Assembly (NCBI GenBank): GCA_028641055.1
Contig: CM054057.1
Coordinates: 400,256,541-400,320,540 of the forward strand
Direction: 5' to 3'
From: Alopecurus myosuroides
Taxonomy: Eukaryota; Streptophyta; Magnoliopsida; Poales; Poaceae
DNA length: 64,000 bases
The first letter of the stretch is position 1. Each line of letters opens with the position of its first letter. This document shows, piece after piece, positions 1-12,949 of the stretch. Under the pieces are notes generated by a model that made no database searches, had not been told where the DNA came from, and saw only the letters and a program-made list of their open reading frames with translations. A program made the position numbers and the translations under genes.

Positions 1-2228
1 TCTTCGTGTTCTTCCTCACTCCGAGAATATATGAGAATGTCGTCAATAAACACCACGACAAACTTGTCTAGAAAATCCATGAATACCTTATTCATGAGAT
101 TCATGAAATAGGCAGGGGCATTGGTTAGACCAAAGGACATCACGGTGTATTCATACAACCCGTAACGAGTGGTGAAAGCAGTCTTGGGAATATCAGTATC
201 ACGGACTTTCATTTGGTGATAACCAGTCCGAAGGTCGATCTTCGAGAAGATTACGGCCCCATTCAGCTGGTCAAACAGGTCTTCAATTTTGGGCAACGGG
301 TATTTGTTCTTGATGGTAACATCATTCAACTTGCGGTAGTCCACACATAAACGAGTGGTACCGTCCCGTTTTTCCACAAAAATGATCGGAGACCCCCATG
401 GCGATGCACTAGGGCGAATCAAACCTTTTCTCAACATATCATCCAGCTGGGTCTTCAACTCATCTAATTCCTTTGGGTTCATCCGATAAGGCTTCTGTGC
501 TATGGGTCCAGTTCCGGGCACTAACTCGATCACAAACTCGATATCCCGATCAGGGGGCATACCGGGTAACTCTTCAGGAAAAACATCCGGGTATTCGCAA
601 ACGACCGGGACTTCCTCAAGGTTTGGGTGGGCTATACCAGTGTGGCAGTGAACTTGTGACGAGGGTTTAGTTGCAGTGTACGCAACCTTTTCCCCATCCT
701 CAGAGATCATATCAATAGATTTCTTAGTGCAGTCAATAACCCCCTTATACTTGGCCATCCAGTTCATACCAAGTACCACTTCTATCCCCTTGGATCCCAG
801 CACTATAAGATCAGCATGAAAAGTTTTCCCTTGTATTTCTACTGGCACTTCATTGCAAATTAAGTTGGCTTTAGTACTATCCCCAGGTATTTGTACTAAC
901 ATAGGGTTGTGCATACGGGAATGCTTCATACCACTTTTCTCAGCAAACGGTTTTGTGACAAAAGAATGTGATGCACCAGAATCAAACAGTACTGCGGCTG
1001 GCACCGAGTTGACAGGAAACGTACCCATCACCATGTCTGGTGCCTCCTGAGCTTCTGCAGCAGTGACGTGGTTCAGGTGTCCCTTCATCCTATTCTGCCG
1101 TCCAGTGGAAGGACCATGGTTCATCTTGGTTGCAGTTGGCTGGGCTGTGGCAGTAGCTTTGGTAGGGCACTCACGAGCAAAGTGACCTTCCTTTCCGCAG
1201 GCAAAACAACCTCCAGAAGGCCTTGGGCTTGGGTTAGGTTTGGGAGCATTGTTGGAGTTGTTCCCATTTCCACTGTTGTTGCCTCCATAGCGGTTTCCAT
1301 GATTATTCCCAGAATGATTACCATGGTTACCACCATAGCTATTTCCTCCGTACTTTGGTGCATAGTTGGGGTTGTAGTTGTTGGGCCTTGGTGCATAGTT
1401 GTGGTTGGGGCGGGGTGCATAAGCAGGTGCCTTGTGGGATGGTGGCCTCGCATACGGAGTGTTGCGAGTCCTTTGAGCACTAGGTCCTCCATGCACGGTC
1501 ATCTTCCTCTTGCGGTTATCATCAGCAGATTTCCGCTTGTGCTCCAGTACCATAGCGGCATTTGCAAGGGTCTCCAAGTCCTGGAATGGAACCACCACTA
1601 GAGCGCACTGGAGCTCATCATCCAGCCCATTTAAGAACCTCTCCCTCTTCTTAGCATCAGTATTGATATCATCCTGTGCATACCTGGACAGAGTAGTGAA
1701 ATTCTCCCAGTATTCAGACACAGGCATACTTCCCTGCCTCAGCTTCAGAAATTTCTCACGCATAAGTGTCATCATTCCTTGGGGAATGTGATACTTGCGG
1801 AATCTTGCAGAGAAATCCTCCCAGTTGAACACGTGACCAGCAGCAACAGTCTCACGTGTAGTCTCCCACCAAGTCCTGGCAGGACCAGCAAGAAAATGGG
1901 AGGCAAACAGGACCTTATCATTTTCCTCAACTGATGCAACCTCCAGTTTGTTTGCAATGGTGCGGAGCCAGTCGTCAGCATCGAGAGGCTCCACAATCCT
2001 AGTGAAGACTGGGGGGTTGGTGTGCTGAAAGTCTCTCAGTCTCGAGCGAGCACCATTGCCATTGCCATTGCCATTGCCATTATTGTTGGCGGCAGCAGCT
2101 AGTTGTTGCAGAGCGGTAATGGTAGCTGCACTCTCATCTCGGCTGGCCTGGCGATCTTCCATCAGCAGGGCCAACAGCGCCTCCACTGTGGGTGGTGGTG
2201 GCGGTGGGGGTTCGCGACGAGGTGCCAT
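1..2228 (-). CDS. Gag-pol polyprotein of element A (gag, protease, RT start; runs off window)
   Basis: The frame starting at ATG 2228 appears open to base 1 (about 742 codons); I saw no stop. Domains in order: a proline-rich N-terminus; a retrotransposon gag domain (about residues 60-230, with a TWWETT motif); a low-complexity Asn/Gly/Tyr-rich linker; a CCHC zinc knuckle beginning CFACGKEGH at residue 341; an aspartic protease with DSGAS at about residue 416 (base 983); and a reverse transcriptase with the catalytic FIDDIL motif at bases 36-53. Gag packages RNA, the protease cuts the polyprotein, and RT copies the RNA in the particle. Rest of RT, RNase H, integrase and any chromodomain are outside. 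ATG 2228 is chosen because it opens the gag domain and the leader ends just before it. An (AAT-GGC)n run near 2055-2085 encodes Asn-Gly repeats. Confidence 0.88.
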   Translation of the reverse strand, partial: MAPRREPPPPPPPTVEALLALLMEDRQASRDESAATITALQQLAAAANNNGNGNGNGNGARSRLRDFQHTNPPVFTRIVEPLDADDWLRTIANKLEVASVEENDKVLFASHFLAGPARTWWETTRETVAAGHVFNWEDFSARFRKYHIPQGMMTLMREKFLKLRQGSMPVSEYWENFTTLSRYAQDDINTDAKKRERFLNGLDDELQCALVVVPFQDLETLANAAMVLEHKRKSADDNRKRKMTVHGGPSAQRTRNTPYARPPSHKAPAYAPRPNHNYAPRPNNYNPNYAPKYGGNSYGGNHGNHSGNNHGNRYGGNNSGNGNNSNNAPKPNPSPRPSGGCFACGKEGHFARECPTKATATAQPTATKMNHGPSTGRQNRMKGHLNHVTAAEAQEAPDMVMGTFPVNSVPAAVLFDSGASHSFVTKPFAEKSGMKHSRMHNPMLVQIPGDSTKANLICNEVPVEIQGKTFHADLIVLGSKGIEVVLGMNWMAKYKGVIDCTKKSIDMISEDGEKVAYTATKPSSQVHCHTGIAHPNLEEVPVVCEYPDVFPEELPGMPPDRDIEFVIELVPGTGPIAQKPYRMNPKELDELKTQLDDMLRKGLIRPSASPWGSPIIFVEKRDGTTRLCVDYRKLNDVTIKNKYPLPKIEDLFDQLNGAVIFSKIDLRTGYHQMKVRDTDIPKTAFTTRYGLYEYTVMSFGLTNAPAYFMNLMNKVFMDFLDKFVVVFIDDILIYSRSEEEHE

Positions 2229-2603
2229 TCTGAAGTGAAAACATGTGTAAGTTTTAGAAGTATATTCTTGTTTTTGAAAACCCAGTACCTTTAACATAAG
2301 AAAAAGGAATACGAGTGATATGTTTCAAAAACAAGAGCGGGGCAGTCGCAAACATGGATGAAAAGAACGCGAAATAGTGACAATCATCCAGGAAACAATC
2401 AGAACATTCCATTCATCACATAACTTAAACAGAGTCTTAGACATTACACACACATTACAAGCCATATCTTTCAAGGAAGGCTTCATCGAGCTACAAGGGG
2501 TGCGATTGGTGGGGTCATCGCAAGGCTACTACTAGCAAAACGATCTAGCATACTTATCTAGCATCTAGACCAGCATCAAGTGCTAAGGGTGAGGAGGCTG
2601 TGA
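2229..2603 (-). other. Non-coding spacer between extra ORF and gag of element A
   Basis: About 375 bases between the stop of the extra ORF and the gag ATG. I see no conserved coding frame here; it is AT-rich internal leader of the element. Confidence 0.6.
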
Positions 2604-3563
2604 CTACACAGAGTCGTCACTGTCCCCAACCTCGAAGATACGCTCCTCAGGGTCCTCCTCCTCCTCCTCGCCAAGCAGGTCATCATCATCCTGCTCGCTA
2701 GCCTCACTCATATCCATCCCCTCCAAGTCAGACGGAACATCCTCTACTGGCAGAAGCTCCTCAATCTCCCTGCTGAGCTCTGCGCCCTCCTCCTCAAGCT
2801 CCTCTATGGCAGAGTCTCTCGCGGCTATGTCGTCACGAGCTATGTGAAGCCTAGTGTGCAGAACTGAGTTAGCCCCCTCCAGAGCCGTCACCCTGCTGGT
2901 GAGACGAGCACGGCTCAGTCGGGTGGCCCGCAGCTGTCTCTCCAAGGCACGGCTCCTCGCGGTGGCGGCCTCCAACTCCTCCCTCAACTGAGACAACTGC
3001 TGTGCTAGTGCTCCACTCTCCTCCTGGCTGTCCTGAAGCTCAGCCCTCAGCTCGTCAGTCTCGGCTATCAGTGTGTGGTGCACCAATGTGCCAAGGTGGT
3101 GAGCGAGTCGCTGATCGTCCAACCTGTGCTGAGTGCGGTACAACAGAATCTCCATCTCGTCCAAGTGAGGACCAACAGTGGTAGTGTCTGGCTCGACAGG
3201 AAGTGGTATGCCCTCCTCATCGCGCCTCCCAATCAACTCGAACCGGGAACCGATGAACATGTACTCCCCAATGTGCGCCAGTCGTGCCACTGACTCCTGA
3301 ATCACCCGCACGGCTGCCTCGGTCCAAGAACGATCAACAGCACGAAAGACGTAGGCCTCTACTGTCGGGCTAGCCAGAGGTGCACGGATAGTGACCTCCG
3401 CGTACCAGTCTCCCTCCAGAGGTGCACCGTCAACTAGACCTCCTCGCAGCTCCGGAAGTGGGCGTCCCAACACAGTAGCCATAGCTACTAGCCTCTCCTC
3501 GAAAAGGAAAGTCTCGCCACGTGGACGTCCCAACTGGAAAGCCTCGGTGATGACCACGTCCAT
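2604..3563 (-). CDS. Extra ORF upstream of gag in element A (coiled-coil protein, unknown function)
   Basis: A complete 319-residue ORF, same strand as gag-pol and lying between the primer-binding site and gag. Residues 1-160 look globular. Residues about 165-270 are rich in Leu, Glu, Arg and Ala with heptad spacing typical of a coiled coil, and the C-terminus (about 270-319) is a run of Asp/Glu. I do not recognise a catalytic motif. An upstream ORF in a Gypsy element that normally has only gag-pol suggests an accessory protein, perhaps from a captured host gene, but no function can be stated. A distant relative seems to sit at the same place in element C (18902-19417). The absence of stops suggests the element is young or the ORF is under constraint. 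Confidence 0.75.
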   Translation of the reverse strand: MDVVITEAFQLGRPRGETFLFEERLVAMATVLGRPLPELRGGLVDGAPLEGDWYAEVTIRAPLASPTVEAYVFRAVDRSWTEAAVRVIQESVARLAHIGEYMFIGSRFELIGRRDEEGIPLPVEPDTTTVGPHLDEMEILLYRTQHRLDDQRLAHHLGTLVHHTLIAETDELRAELQDSQEESGALAQQLSQLREELEAATARSRALERQLRATRLSRARLTSRVTALEGANSVLHTRLHIARDDIAARDSAIEELEEEGAELSREIEELLPVEDVPSDLEGMDMSEASEQDDDDLLGEEEEEDPEERIFEVGDSDDSV

Positions 3564-3785
3564 CTACACAAAATTTTAAGTATAGTTTAAGTGAGACCAC
3601 AGTGTGCAAAGTTTTAAGTTTATGCAAAGAACAATCTTAATGCAAGTAGAGTTTGACACAGAGAGGTGGTGGGATATAGGGAATATTTTTATACATAGTC
3701 ATATATCCAATCTTTTTGTATTTATAACTTATATTTTTGGAGTATACACTAACGTCCATGCTAACTAAGGTCTCCTAGAGTCAGG
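3564..3785 (-). other. Untranslated leader of element A
   Basis: AT-rich leader between the primer-binding site and the extra ORF. Nothing else recognised. Confidence 0.6.
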
Positions 3786-3800
3786 ATGGCTCTGATACCA
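3786..3800 (-). other. Primer-binding site of element A (initiator Met-tRNA)
   Basis: The minus strand reads TGGTATCAGAGCCAT, the standard match to the 3' end of plant initiator methionine tRNA. It lies 4 bases inside the LTR edge at 3805 and fixes both the orientation and the LTR boundary. Confidence 0.92.
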
Positions 3801-3804
3801 ACTT

Positions 3805-6800
3805 TGTAAAGGCCCCAAACCGGAAGGTTCAGAACCCCTCATATGCATTCATTCACAATCCCAGAATAACCAGTTGTGAACAACATACGTAGTTGGCATA
3901 CAGAATACATCATCCATTACACGAATAATAGAGTCTTACATAAATGGTCACATGACCAAGTTCTTGATAACTGTCACACAGGACAGACATTCAAAATAAA
4001 CACAGCGGAAGACGATAAGCATAGCGTAGTAGAACCCGAGTCACGCCTCATCCTACAGGCTGCTGACTGGGAGACGATCCTAACTCGCAGGGCCATCAGC
4101 GTAGAACTCCTCCTCATAGAACTCCTCCTGGGGTGGCTCCTCATAGTCTGATAAGTAGATACCAGGGGCGAAACCAAATGAGTACATTTGAATGTACTCA
4201 ACAAGACATCCTTTATGAGCTTACAATAATGCATACATGCTTATTTGGTGGAGTGGGTAGGCCGTACATATGGTTCAGCTACCCATGACAGATAAAAGAT
4301 TTATCATGGTTGATTCTTCAAGTTTAGTCCTTTATGGATAAATCAGGTAAAATAATATAGTTTTTCTCTCGTAGATATCACATATCTTGGAGGTTTTATA
4401 AGTCTTTTAGAAAAGAAAGTTTTCTTTTCAGAAACTTGTAATAATAGTTTCCTCCTCCTCGGTATCTCGCAGATACCAAATCATTCCTCCATAGTACCTC
4501 GCAGGTACAAAGCTGTCCTTCAAAAACCTCTTTTTGAAAAGTTGACACAATACCTACATGGCCATTCAACCGTCCATATCCGAGGACGCGGCTATCTCGA
4601 AATAGTTTTACTCTGCAGAGGTGTACACACTTCCACTAGATCCAGAATCCGCCATGAAACAACCATGGACTATTCCCAACCTATGGGAACATCAGATAAC
4701 TGATCTTGACTATCCCCTATGTACAAGCTAGAACATGACTATCTCTTCAATTGGGGTTACCCCTCCCCGGCAAGCCGTGTCACACACCGCCCAGACAGGA
4801 GACCCAACTGCTGCATCCGGAGGGAAAATTAATCCCACACTTTAGGTGTCCCGTCTGCTCACTCCTAGCGACACTTCGGTTCGGAGGATCCAATCCTCTA
4901 TAGCACTTTGAGATAGCTCACATACTAACCATAACAAGTTTTTAATCAAGCCCCTACCCATATTGGGGTAAAGTGGCAGTACGATAATGGTTGTCCAGCG
5001 AAGACTAGGTTATGTGTCTTTTGTAAACCTTTCTCAAAAATTTCCCCTCATGGCATTCTTCCGGCAGGCAGGGTCTCACCCTTTCTCCGGGGTTTTTCCT
5101 TCATAAGGCATTTGTTTACAAAAACACATTTTATTTGGTTCATTTAAGAACCCAAGTTTTAATTTGTTGGATGGTATATTATATACCATTTAGTGGCTAA
5201 GGGCTTGGCAAATACCAAGTTGACTATTATTATGATTCCTTCTTCTAATAATATTAATAGTAGTAGTATTCACAACAAAAATAGTTTTGAGAGTATAGTT
5301 TTGTGAAAACTTCAGAAGTGAAAAGCATGCATGATAGATAATGATAAGTATTTATACAGCAAGCATTAGGATGGCTTGCCTTGGTACAAGTGATGGTCCT
5401 GGTCCTGAAAGTAACAGGAGTTGCAATACCCTTCTTCAGCAAATCCTTCCTCCTCGTTTTCTAACGTCGTAAAAAGAAATAAAGGCACACTTTCAGAGCC
5501 AACCAAGACAAACAATGCTACAAGTGATACCTACAGCAAGCAATTAAAAAGTAACACTCAAGACATTCAATTTTCCCTTAAGAAAATTGACAAGAAAACC
5601 ACAGGGGAAAAATCTGTTTTTTCCTAGTGTTTACGTGTGGTGAAACTTAATGATTTTAAGTCAAGAGCATCATGGACCAGTGGGGTAAATCACATGTTAA
5701 TAGACAGTAGGGTGTCACATAAAACACAATTTGACGTCTAAAAACTCCCCCAATACTTTCTATGGCAAACACAAAATATAAGCTAAAATATGCAAGTGGT
5801 GAAAAAGGCTTATGACAATAAGTCAAGCTCCTTTTCCACCATGAACCAAAAATACCAGTGGGTGTTCCACTAGCATAATGATCATAAAGAGGTTATTAAG
5901 CCTCTGGTCACATTCCTAAAAATTCTCAAAACAAACAAACTAGTCCCACAAACTCCTACTCATACTAGTAGAAACTTGGAAAAAATACTAGACTAGTTTA
6001 TACTTCACTTGTTAATTTTAGGCACAAGTGTGCAAACTAACAGAGGTAAAATACTCCTATACTCAGTACCAAAATGCTACTGGATCCCACAAAATAACAT
6101 AAAAAGTTTAGCTATGAAACAAGGAAAAACTAGACTAAAATTGCCACACATGTGAGGGAATTAAATCTAGGCACCCAAGTGATACTCAAGCAATTTCCAA
6201 TACTTGAGGGGAAATTAACAGAGGTGAAAACACAAGGATAACAATGCCACAAGGACATTTCATCCTCTGTTTTCAACCACAAAGAAACATATTTTTCCAT
6301 AGTGGAAAACAAAACAAAAGGCATGCATGTATAATCTAGTAGGAAATCTAGACCTTAAGCAATGCTATTTTAAATCTATTCTAAACTCAAACACCAAGTA
6401 ACCAGAGGTGTTGTAACTAAAATAACAGTACCAAAATGGTACTGGTTCCTTGAAAATTAATCTAGCAAAAAGGCTAGATACAAACTAAAAATCTACTCGC
6501 AAACCTAGATAGAAAATAAGCTATGAGCAAGACTTAAGCATGGAAATTAATTCTAAAAATTCTACCACTCAAGCCATTTATTCTAACATGTTCATACATC
6601 ATGGAACTATCATAAACACACTAGAAAACAACATTACAAACAAGAAAACAATAGGTGCATATCACAAAATGATCATATAAAACAAGATCTAGGAATTAAA
6701 AAAAAATAGGCAGAAAAGTGCTAAAACTTGTTCTGTCCCCCTAATTTTTTTTATGGCTCCAAAAATTAAATCCTTCTAGGATGTGATAGTACTTAACAAT

Positions 6801-8970
6801 ACAAAGCCTCTCCAATTGGTCCCAGTCAAAAATGATGTCTCAAACTCCCCCTAAAATTCTTGGAATAGCTCACTGATGTTTTACCAAAATGGATGGCATT
6901 TCCAAATGGGAACTCTCCTGGATGCAAACTAAAATTCTAAAGGTAGGTATTGATAAGGGCTTTCCAAAACAGTTGAGTTTGCTCAAAAATGTTTTGTATT
7001 TTTGAAGTTCTATTCATTTCCATTTTAATGGTACTGTCTGGCAAAAAGGCTATAGAAAAATAAATAAAGGTTAAAACAATATTCTGCCAAAGGGAGGTGG
7101 TTGTGATTTTGTTTGGCTACATGTACAAAAATTGACAAGGCCAAATAAAATCGTTTGCTATTTTTCCTAGGCCAAAAGCTAACAGGTATGAATCTGTAAA
7201 AAAAAAATTGTTTTAAATTAACCGGGGCTAGCCCAGATGGGCTCGATTCGCTGCGCGTGGCCCAGCTAGGACCTAGGCCAGCCCAGGCGCGCGCGCGGGG
7301 GCGGGGGACGCGGGAAAAATCCCGTTCAAGCGCAACCGTCGATCGCCCGATCGACGGCTCTGGAGCTTTCTTCCTCCTCTCTTCTCACCCGACGGGAACT
7401 GCGTCGAACACCTCATGGGCACGCACGGGACGGGAAGGGTGCTCACCTAGGGGGCCCGTGGAGCGACGCGTGGTGGCGGTGGGGTCGTGGGAGGCTGGTG
7501 GCGCGGTGGTGGCGGCGTTCGCTTCCCCGGCGACGAGATCCTTTCCGCGGCGGCACGGCGGACACGGCGGACACGGCTCGGGTTCCCCTGCGATCAAAAG
7601 CACCGCGGATGATGTCAGGGAGGTGGCAAGGGCTACGGTGAACATGCTCGTGCAAAAATCGCGAGCTCACACGCACGGGTTGGTCCGTTTCGACTCGGGA
7701 GATCGTGCGGTGGCCGGCGGGAAGAATCAGCTCGTGCCGCTCGCACACGGCGAGGCACGGCCTGAAATTTCGGGTGTGGAGGCGTGGATGGGTGTGGTGT
7801 GCGGTGGCGAAACGGCAAGGCCGTGGGAGCTTTGTAGGCACGGGGCCGCGGGCGTGCTCTTCGGGTGGCATGTGCTTGTGCATGTTGGCACGCAGAGGGA
7901 AGGGGGGCCGTTTCTCTCGTGCGCTCTCGAGCCAGGGGCGGTGCCAAACTTGCTATTCACCACAGTAGAGCTAGGGTAGATAGGCATGAGGATTTTTTTG
8001 GCAATGCCACTTGCACCCCCCCCCCTCTACTCGAGCTCTAGTTTCCTACTTCTTTCCTTCTACTCTAAGGCATGTCTCGGGCCAACAAATGCATGGGGTT
8101 ACAGAGCATCTCAAGGCAATCAAAATAGACACCAAGTTTATTCAAAACCATGAAGAATTGGCAGAGAAACAAACCTCCAAAGTTCTGTCCAAAAACAGTT
8201 TTCAGAAAAATTCAGTAAAAGACTTAGTGAAAATTTCACTAAGTGTTGGAAAAACAGAGTTTTGAAGCAAAAGTTGGCTTCTGTTTGATTGGGCAATTGA
8301 ACTTGGATTTTGGAAATTCAAGTTGCCAATTGTTATATGTACTATCTAGTTTGAGAAAACAACAAGTACACTAGAAAAAGAGTTGGTTAACCCTCTGAAA
8401 ACAACTGCCCAAAAAGCTATGTTTCTGTTTTCCAAATAGAAATGGTTTTTCAATATTTTTATACTAGGAAAACAATCATGGATTAGATTGTTTTCCAATT
8501 GCTAAATTCAAACCAGTGGCATATAGTTGTACTACATAACATGTTCAACCATAATACCACAAGAAAACAACAAATCAAATATGTTTGATTCTTGAAAACA
8601 AGTGTGGAAAACAGCTAGTCATGTTGTTTTTCTGCTAAAAGTTTAAATAGGAAATAAATTCCCAAAGCTATTTAAATCCCAACCAAAGTGTTTCCTTGGT
8701 CAAGACATGACTAAATAATGTTGTCATGAGTGAATCAAGTATCCCCCAAGCTTTGAAAAGGAATTTCTTAGGGTTTCCAGTTGAAAAACATCAGGCAGAC
8801 AATAATCAATTATCAGGAAAAACCTCAAATGAGTGAAAAGAAACACACCACTTATATTGCATAGATACACATGACTACACAAACATGTTGTCCACTTAAT
8901 TGTCTTACAAAAGTCTTAAGAGGCTTGCTAATTTAATATTAAACAAGGGCTTAAAAATAGGGGTGTTACA
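3805..8970 (-). repeat. Long LTR (5.17 kb) of element A
   Basis: Bounded by TGTAA on the left and TTACA on the right, with the primer-binding site just outside the left edge. It is colinear with the 6.08-kb solo LTR at 47688-53770: the first 300 bases are clearly similar, and shared blocks occur near 4545/48538, 5330/49318 and 5446/49436. A GC-rich island (about 7230-7990) interrupts otherwise AT-rich DNA at the same relative place in both copies and probably contains the promoter and transcript start on the minus strand. The long ORFs in several frames of that island are composition artefacts. Confidence 0.88.
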
Positions 8971-11900
8971 TCCTAGCAGGGACAAAGAGACATTAAAGCA
9001 AGCGGTAAAATCGGTTTCCTCGGCCATTCCGGGATACCTGAGATGGGCGGAACAAGAGGTAACGTGGAGCAGAAGAGATCACCCGGAAAGAATAGAGCGC
9101 CCAGGAGTCTTGGCATTGGTAGTTGCACCGCAGGTCAATGGTTACGAGTTGAAAAGGGTCCTAATGGACGGTGGAAGTAGCATCAATATCTTATATTGGG
9201 AAACCTTCTTACGCATGAGTCTCAAAGAGTCCCAGCTACAGAAAACTTCAACAGTTTTTCATGGGATTGTGCCGGGTCACTCAGCGTGCCCCGAGGGAAA
9301 GATCACATTGGAAGTTGCTTTCGGAGAATCAACGGATAATTATCGAGTTGAGTGGCTCACGTTCGACGTGGTCAAATTGCGCAGTCCTTATCACGCGCTG
9401 TTCGGAAGACCGGCTTATGCTAAATTCATGGCTAGGCCGTGTTATGTGTATTTGCAGCTAAAGATTCCGGGTCCGAAGCAGACCATCACCATACATGGAA
9501 GCCGGGATATAGCGGCCGAGTGCGACGAAGGAGATTCATTGATGGCCGAACAAGCTTGCAGAAAAGAGGAACTCAAGTATTACCGGTCTCAAGTAGATCC
9601 GGATGATAGAACAGCACTGAAAAGACCGAATACCGAGGACGAAAGAGCAAAATTCAAGGCAGCACAGGACACCAAGAAGATAGATTTTGTTGAAGGTGAT
9701 TCCACTAACTTGGGAAGAGATCAGGAGAAGGCACTTGTGGAGTTTATTCGTTCAAATGCGGACGTATTCGCCTGGACACCTAGCGACATGCCGGGTATCC
9801 CTACAGAATTGGCAGAGCATAGTTTGCACGTAGATCCCAAGTCCAGGCCTGTGAAGCAGGGCTTGAGGAAGATGAATGAGGAAAGAAGGAAAGCTATAGG
9901 TGAAGAAATTGCTCGGCTACTGACAGCCGGCTTTATCATGGAAGTATTTCACCCGGATTGGTTAGCAAATCCGGTTCTAGTGATGAAAAAGACCAACGAG
10001 TGGAGGATGTGCATTGATTTTACGAGTCTCAACAAACATTGCCCAAAGGATCCATTCGCACTACCAAGGATAGATCAGATTATAGACGCAGTAGCTGGAA
10101 GTGACCTATTATGCTTTCTGGACGCATATTCCGGGTATCATCAGATTAAGCTCAAGAGGGAGGATTGGGAGAAAACATCGTTTATAACCCCTTTTGGGGC
10201 CTTTTGCTATAAAACCATGACGTTTGGATTGAAGAACGCTGGCGCAACTTATCAACGGTGTATTCAGAAGTGCTTCGAGGACCAAATCGGACGTAATGTC
10301 CATGCTTATGTGGATGATGTGGTTATCAAGACTAGGAAGGCAGAGACGTTTATCGATGATCTAAAGGAAACGTTCAAGAACTTAAGAAGGTACTAGATGA
10401 AGCTTAATCCGACAAAGTGCGTGTTTGGAGTTCCAGCCGGGAAATTACTCGGCTTTATCGTCTCCGAGAGAGGAATTGAAGCAAACCCGGATAAAATCAA
10501 AGCTATCCAAAATCTGAAAAAGCCGGAAAATTTGAAGCACGTTCAAAAACTCACGGGCTGCGTAGCAGCCTTGAGCCGATTTATCTCCAGACTCGGAGAA
10601 AAGGCAATACCATTGTACCGGCTCTTGAGGAAGTCCGACAAATTCGTATGGGATCAGGAGGCGGATGAGGCGTTCGAGGCACTAAAAAAGCAGTTATCTG
10701 AAGCACCAGTACTAGCGGCCCCGGGTCCTTAAGGGCCTATGTTGCTATATGTGGCAGCAGGCCCCCGAGCCGTCAGTGCAGTAGTGGTTGTGGAGCGTAA
10801 AGAGGATGGGAAAGGATATCCAGTCCAGAGGCCGGTTTATTATGTCAGTGAAGTATTATCAGAGGCAAAGCAGCGTTATCCGCATTGGCAAAAGCTGGTT
10901 TTCGGGGTCTTCATGGCCAGCCGAAAACTGAAGCCGTACTTCCAGGAACACCCTATAACAGTAGTTAGCTCAATACCAATGTCGGATATCATCAGAAACT
11001 CGGATGCAACCGGAAGAATAGCCAAATGGGCGATAGAGATGGGGGATTATCACATCAGCTACGAGCCCAGGTCAGCAATCAAATCTCAGGCTTTGATCGA
11101 TTTTGTTAATGATTGGACACACACAGGCATGGCCACCATAGTTCCAAATTCCGAGTCATGGATCATGCACTTCGACGGGTCAAAGCAATACGAGGGGTCA
11201 GGAGCTGGAGTGGTGCTAACATCGCCCAAAGGAGACCAATTGAGTTATGTACTACAGATTCACTTTGACTGTTCCAACAACGTGGCCGAGTATGAGGCCC
11301 TATTGCACGGCTTAAAGGTAGCCAAGGAGATGAATATTAAAAGGATACGATGCTTTGGAGATTCGGACCTAGTGGTACAGCAGGTATCAGGAACTTGGGA
11401 TAGAAAGGACGCAACTATGGCAGCATACCGCAGGGAGGTCGATAGGGTTACAGGATGTTTTTCCGGGTATGAGGTGGAGCATATAGACAGGAGAAAGAAT
11501 GAGGCAGCAGACGCCCTCGCTAGACTTGGCTCGCGCAGAGAGCCGGTTCCACCTAACGTTTTCCTGGATGAATTATGGCGACCATCAGTTAAAACCGAGT
11601 CTGAGGAGGAACTGGCAAGTAAAGACCCGGATATGGAGCTCGTGGCCACTATACGCGCTATTCCCGAGTGGACAGAACCGTTTTTGGCCTACCTATCACG
11701 AGGCGAGTTACCACAACAGGAGGTGTTAGCAAGGCAAATTTTGCGGCGAGCAAAGGGGTATTCTATCATCAATGGGGAGTTATACAAGAGAAGTGCCACG
11801 GGAGTCTTTTTGCGCTGCGTAACACCAGAAGAAGGCCGACAGATTCTCAAGGAAATCCATGAGGGTGATTGCGGGCATCATGCGTCTACAAGATCCCTTG

Positions 11901-12949
11901 TGGCCAAAGCTTATCGACACGGATTTTTCTGGCTCACGGCTCTAGCAGATGCGGAACGATTAGTAGCAAGGTGTGACGGATGTCAAAGGTACGCTCGCCA
12001 AACCCACGTGCCGGCTATGGAATTACGGACCATCCCGTTAACTTGGCCGTTCGCTGTCTGGGGTTTGGACATGGTTGGCCCCTTTCATATGTCACCTTGC
12101 AAAAAGACACACCTTTTAGTGGCTATTGATAAGTTTACCAAGTGGGTAGAGGTCATGCCAGTTACCAACTGTGAAGCAGCTACAACAGTCAAGTTCCTGA
12201 AAAGAATAATCTACCGGTTCGGGTATCCTCACAGCATAATTACCGACAACGGAACCAACATGTCCCTTGGTGAGATGGAAAAGTTCTGTGGAAACAATGG
12301 AATCCGGCTTGATGTAGCATCAGTGGCTCATCCACAGGCCAATGGACAGGTGGAAAGGGCAAATCAAGAATTGCTTCGCGGACTAAAACCGCGACTGCGA
12401 GTTCCCTGTGTTAGGGCTGCTGGTGCGTGGGTCGAAGAGCTTCCTGCCGTGGTTTGGGGTATCAATACTACGCCTAACATATCTACTCAGATGACGCCCT
12501 TCTTCATGGTCTATGGCGCGGAGGCAGTACTACCGAGTGATATTATTCATGATTCACCACGAGTATCAGCATACGTGGAAGTGGAGAATGAAAAGACCCG
12601 GCAAGACGCCGTGGATATGTTAGAAGAACAAAGGGAACAAGCCCTGGAAAGATCAGCCATATATCAGCAGGATTTACGAAGGTATCATAGCCGGCGCGTG
12701 AAAACCCGGGTCTTCCAGGAAGGAGACCTGGTTCTGCGCCTGGTACAGTCGAACGAAGGAAAACACAAGCTATCACCACCATGGGAAGGACCGTTTATCA
12801 TAAGCCGGAATTTGCATAATGGGTCATATTACTTGATAGATGCAAGGGAAGAGTCGACCACAGTTAATGACACTGCTCATACCACTTCATCTATGCAAGA
12901 AAGAGACAGACCGTGGAACGTGGCTCAGCTACGTCCATATTATACTTAG
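8971..12949 (+). pseudogene. Pol polyprotein of element B (Tat lineage): protease, RT, dual RNase H, integrase, with two stops
   Basis: One plus-strand frame runs from the LTR edge of A to 12949 and is broken only by TAG at 10394-10396 and TAA at 10730-10732. Order: aspartic protease (MDGGSS, D at 9167); reverse transcriptase (about 9800-10500, catalytic YVDD near 10308); a degenerate Gypsy RNase H (about 10740-11000); a second archaeal-type RNase H (about 11150-11530, starting HFDGSK); an integrase with an HHCC zinc finger (about 11855-11995) and the D,D35E triad at D12068, D12245 and E12353. The extra RNase H is the hallmark of the Tat clade. The 5' part (LTR, leader, gag) lies left of the window because A inserted here. 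The family normally makes one polyprotein, so the two stops make this copy inactive. Confidence 0.9.

Larger units (their letters stand above)
1..8970 (-). mobile_element. Element A: Ty3/Gypsy LTR retrotransposon (Tekay-like), 5' part
   Basis: Read on the minus strand, the order is LTR (3805-8970), Met-tRNA primer-binding site (3786-3800), extra ORF (2604-3563), then gag-protease-RT running off the window at base 1. The RT family, the single CCHC knuckle and the very long LTR suggest the Tekay/Del chromovirus lineage, but the integrase and chromodomain lie outside the window, so lineage is inference. Its outer end at 8970 abuts the pol gene of element B, so A inserted into B. The 5-bp target duplication on this side would be tccta (8971-8975); the partner copy is out of view. 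Confidence 0.88.

Noticed and set aside
1068..1601. Plus-strand frame of 177 codons
   Set aside because: It is the complement of the gag region of element A, which has a clear CCHC knuckle and protease on the minus strand.
7257..7979. Open frame of 240 codons in the LTR of element A
   Set aside because: Long frames occur on both strands and in several registers of the same GC-rich island, with no domain and biased composition. It is a composition artefact.
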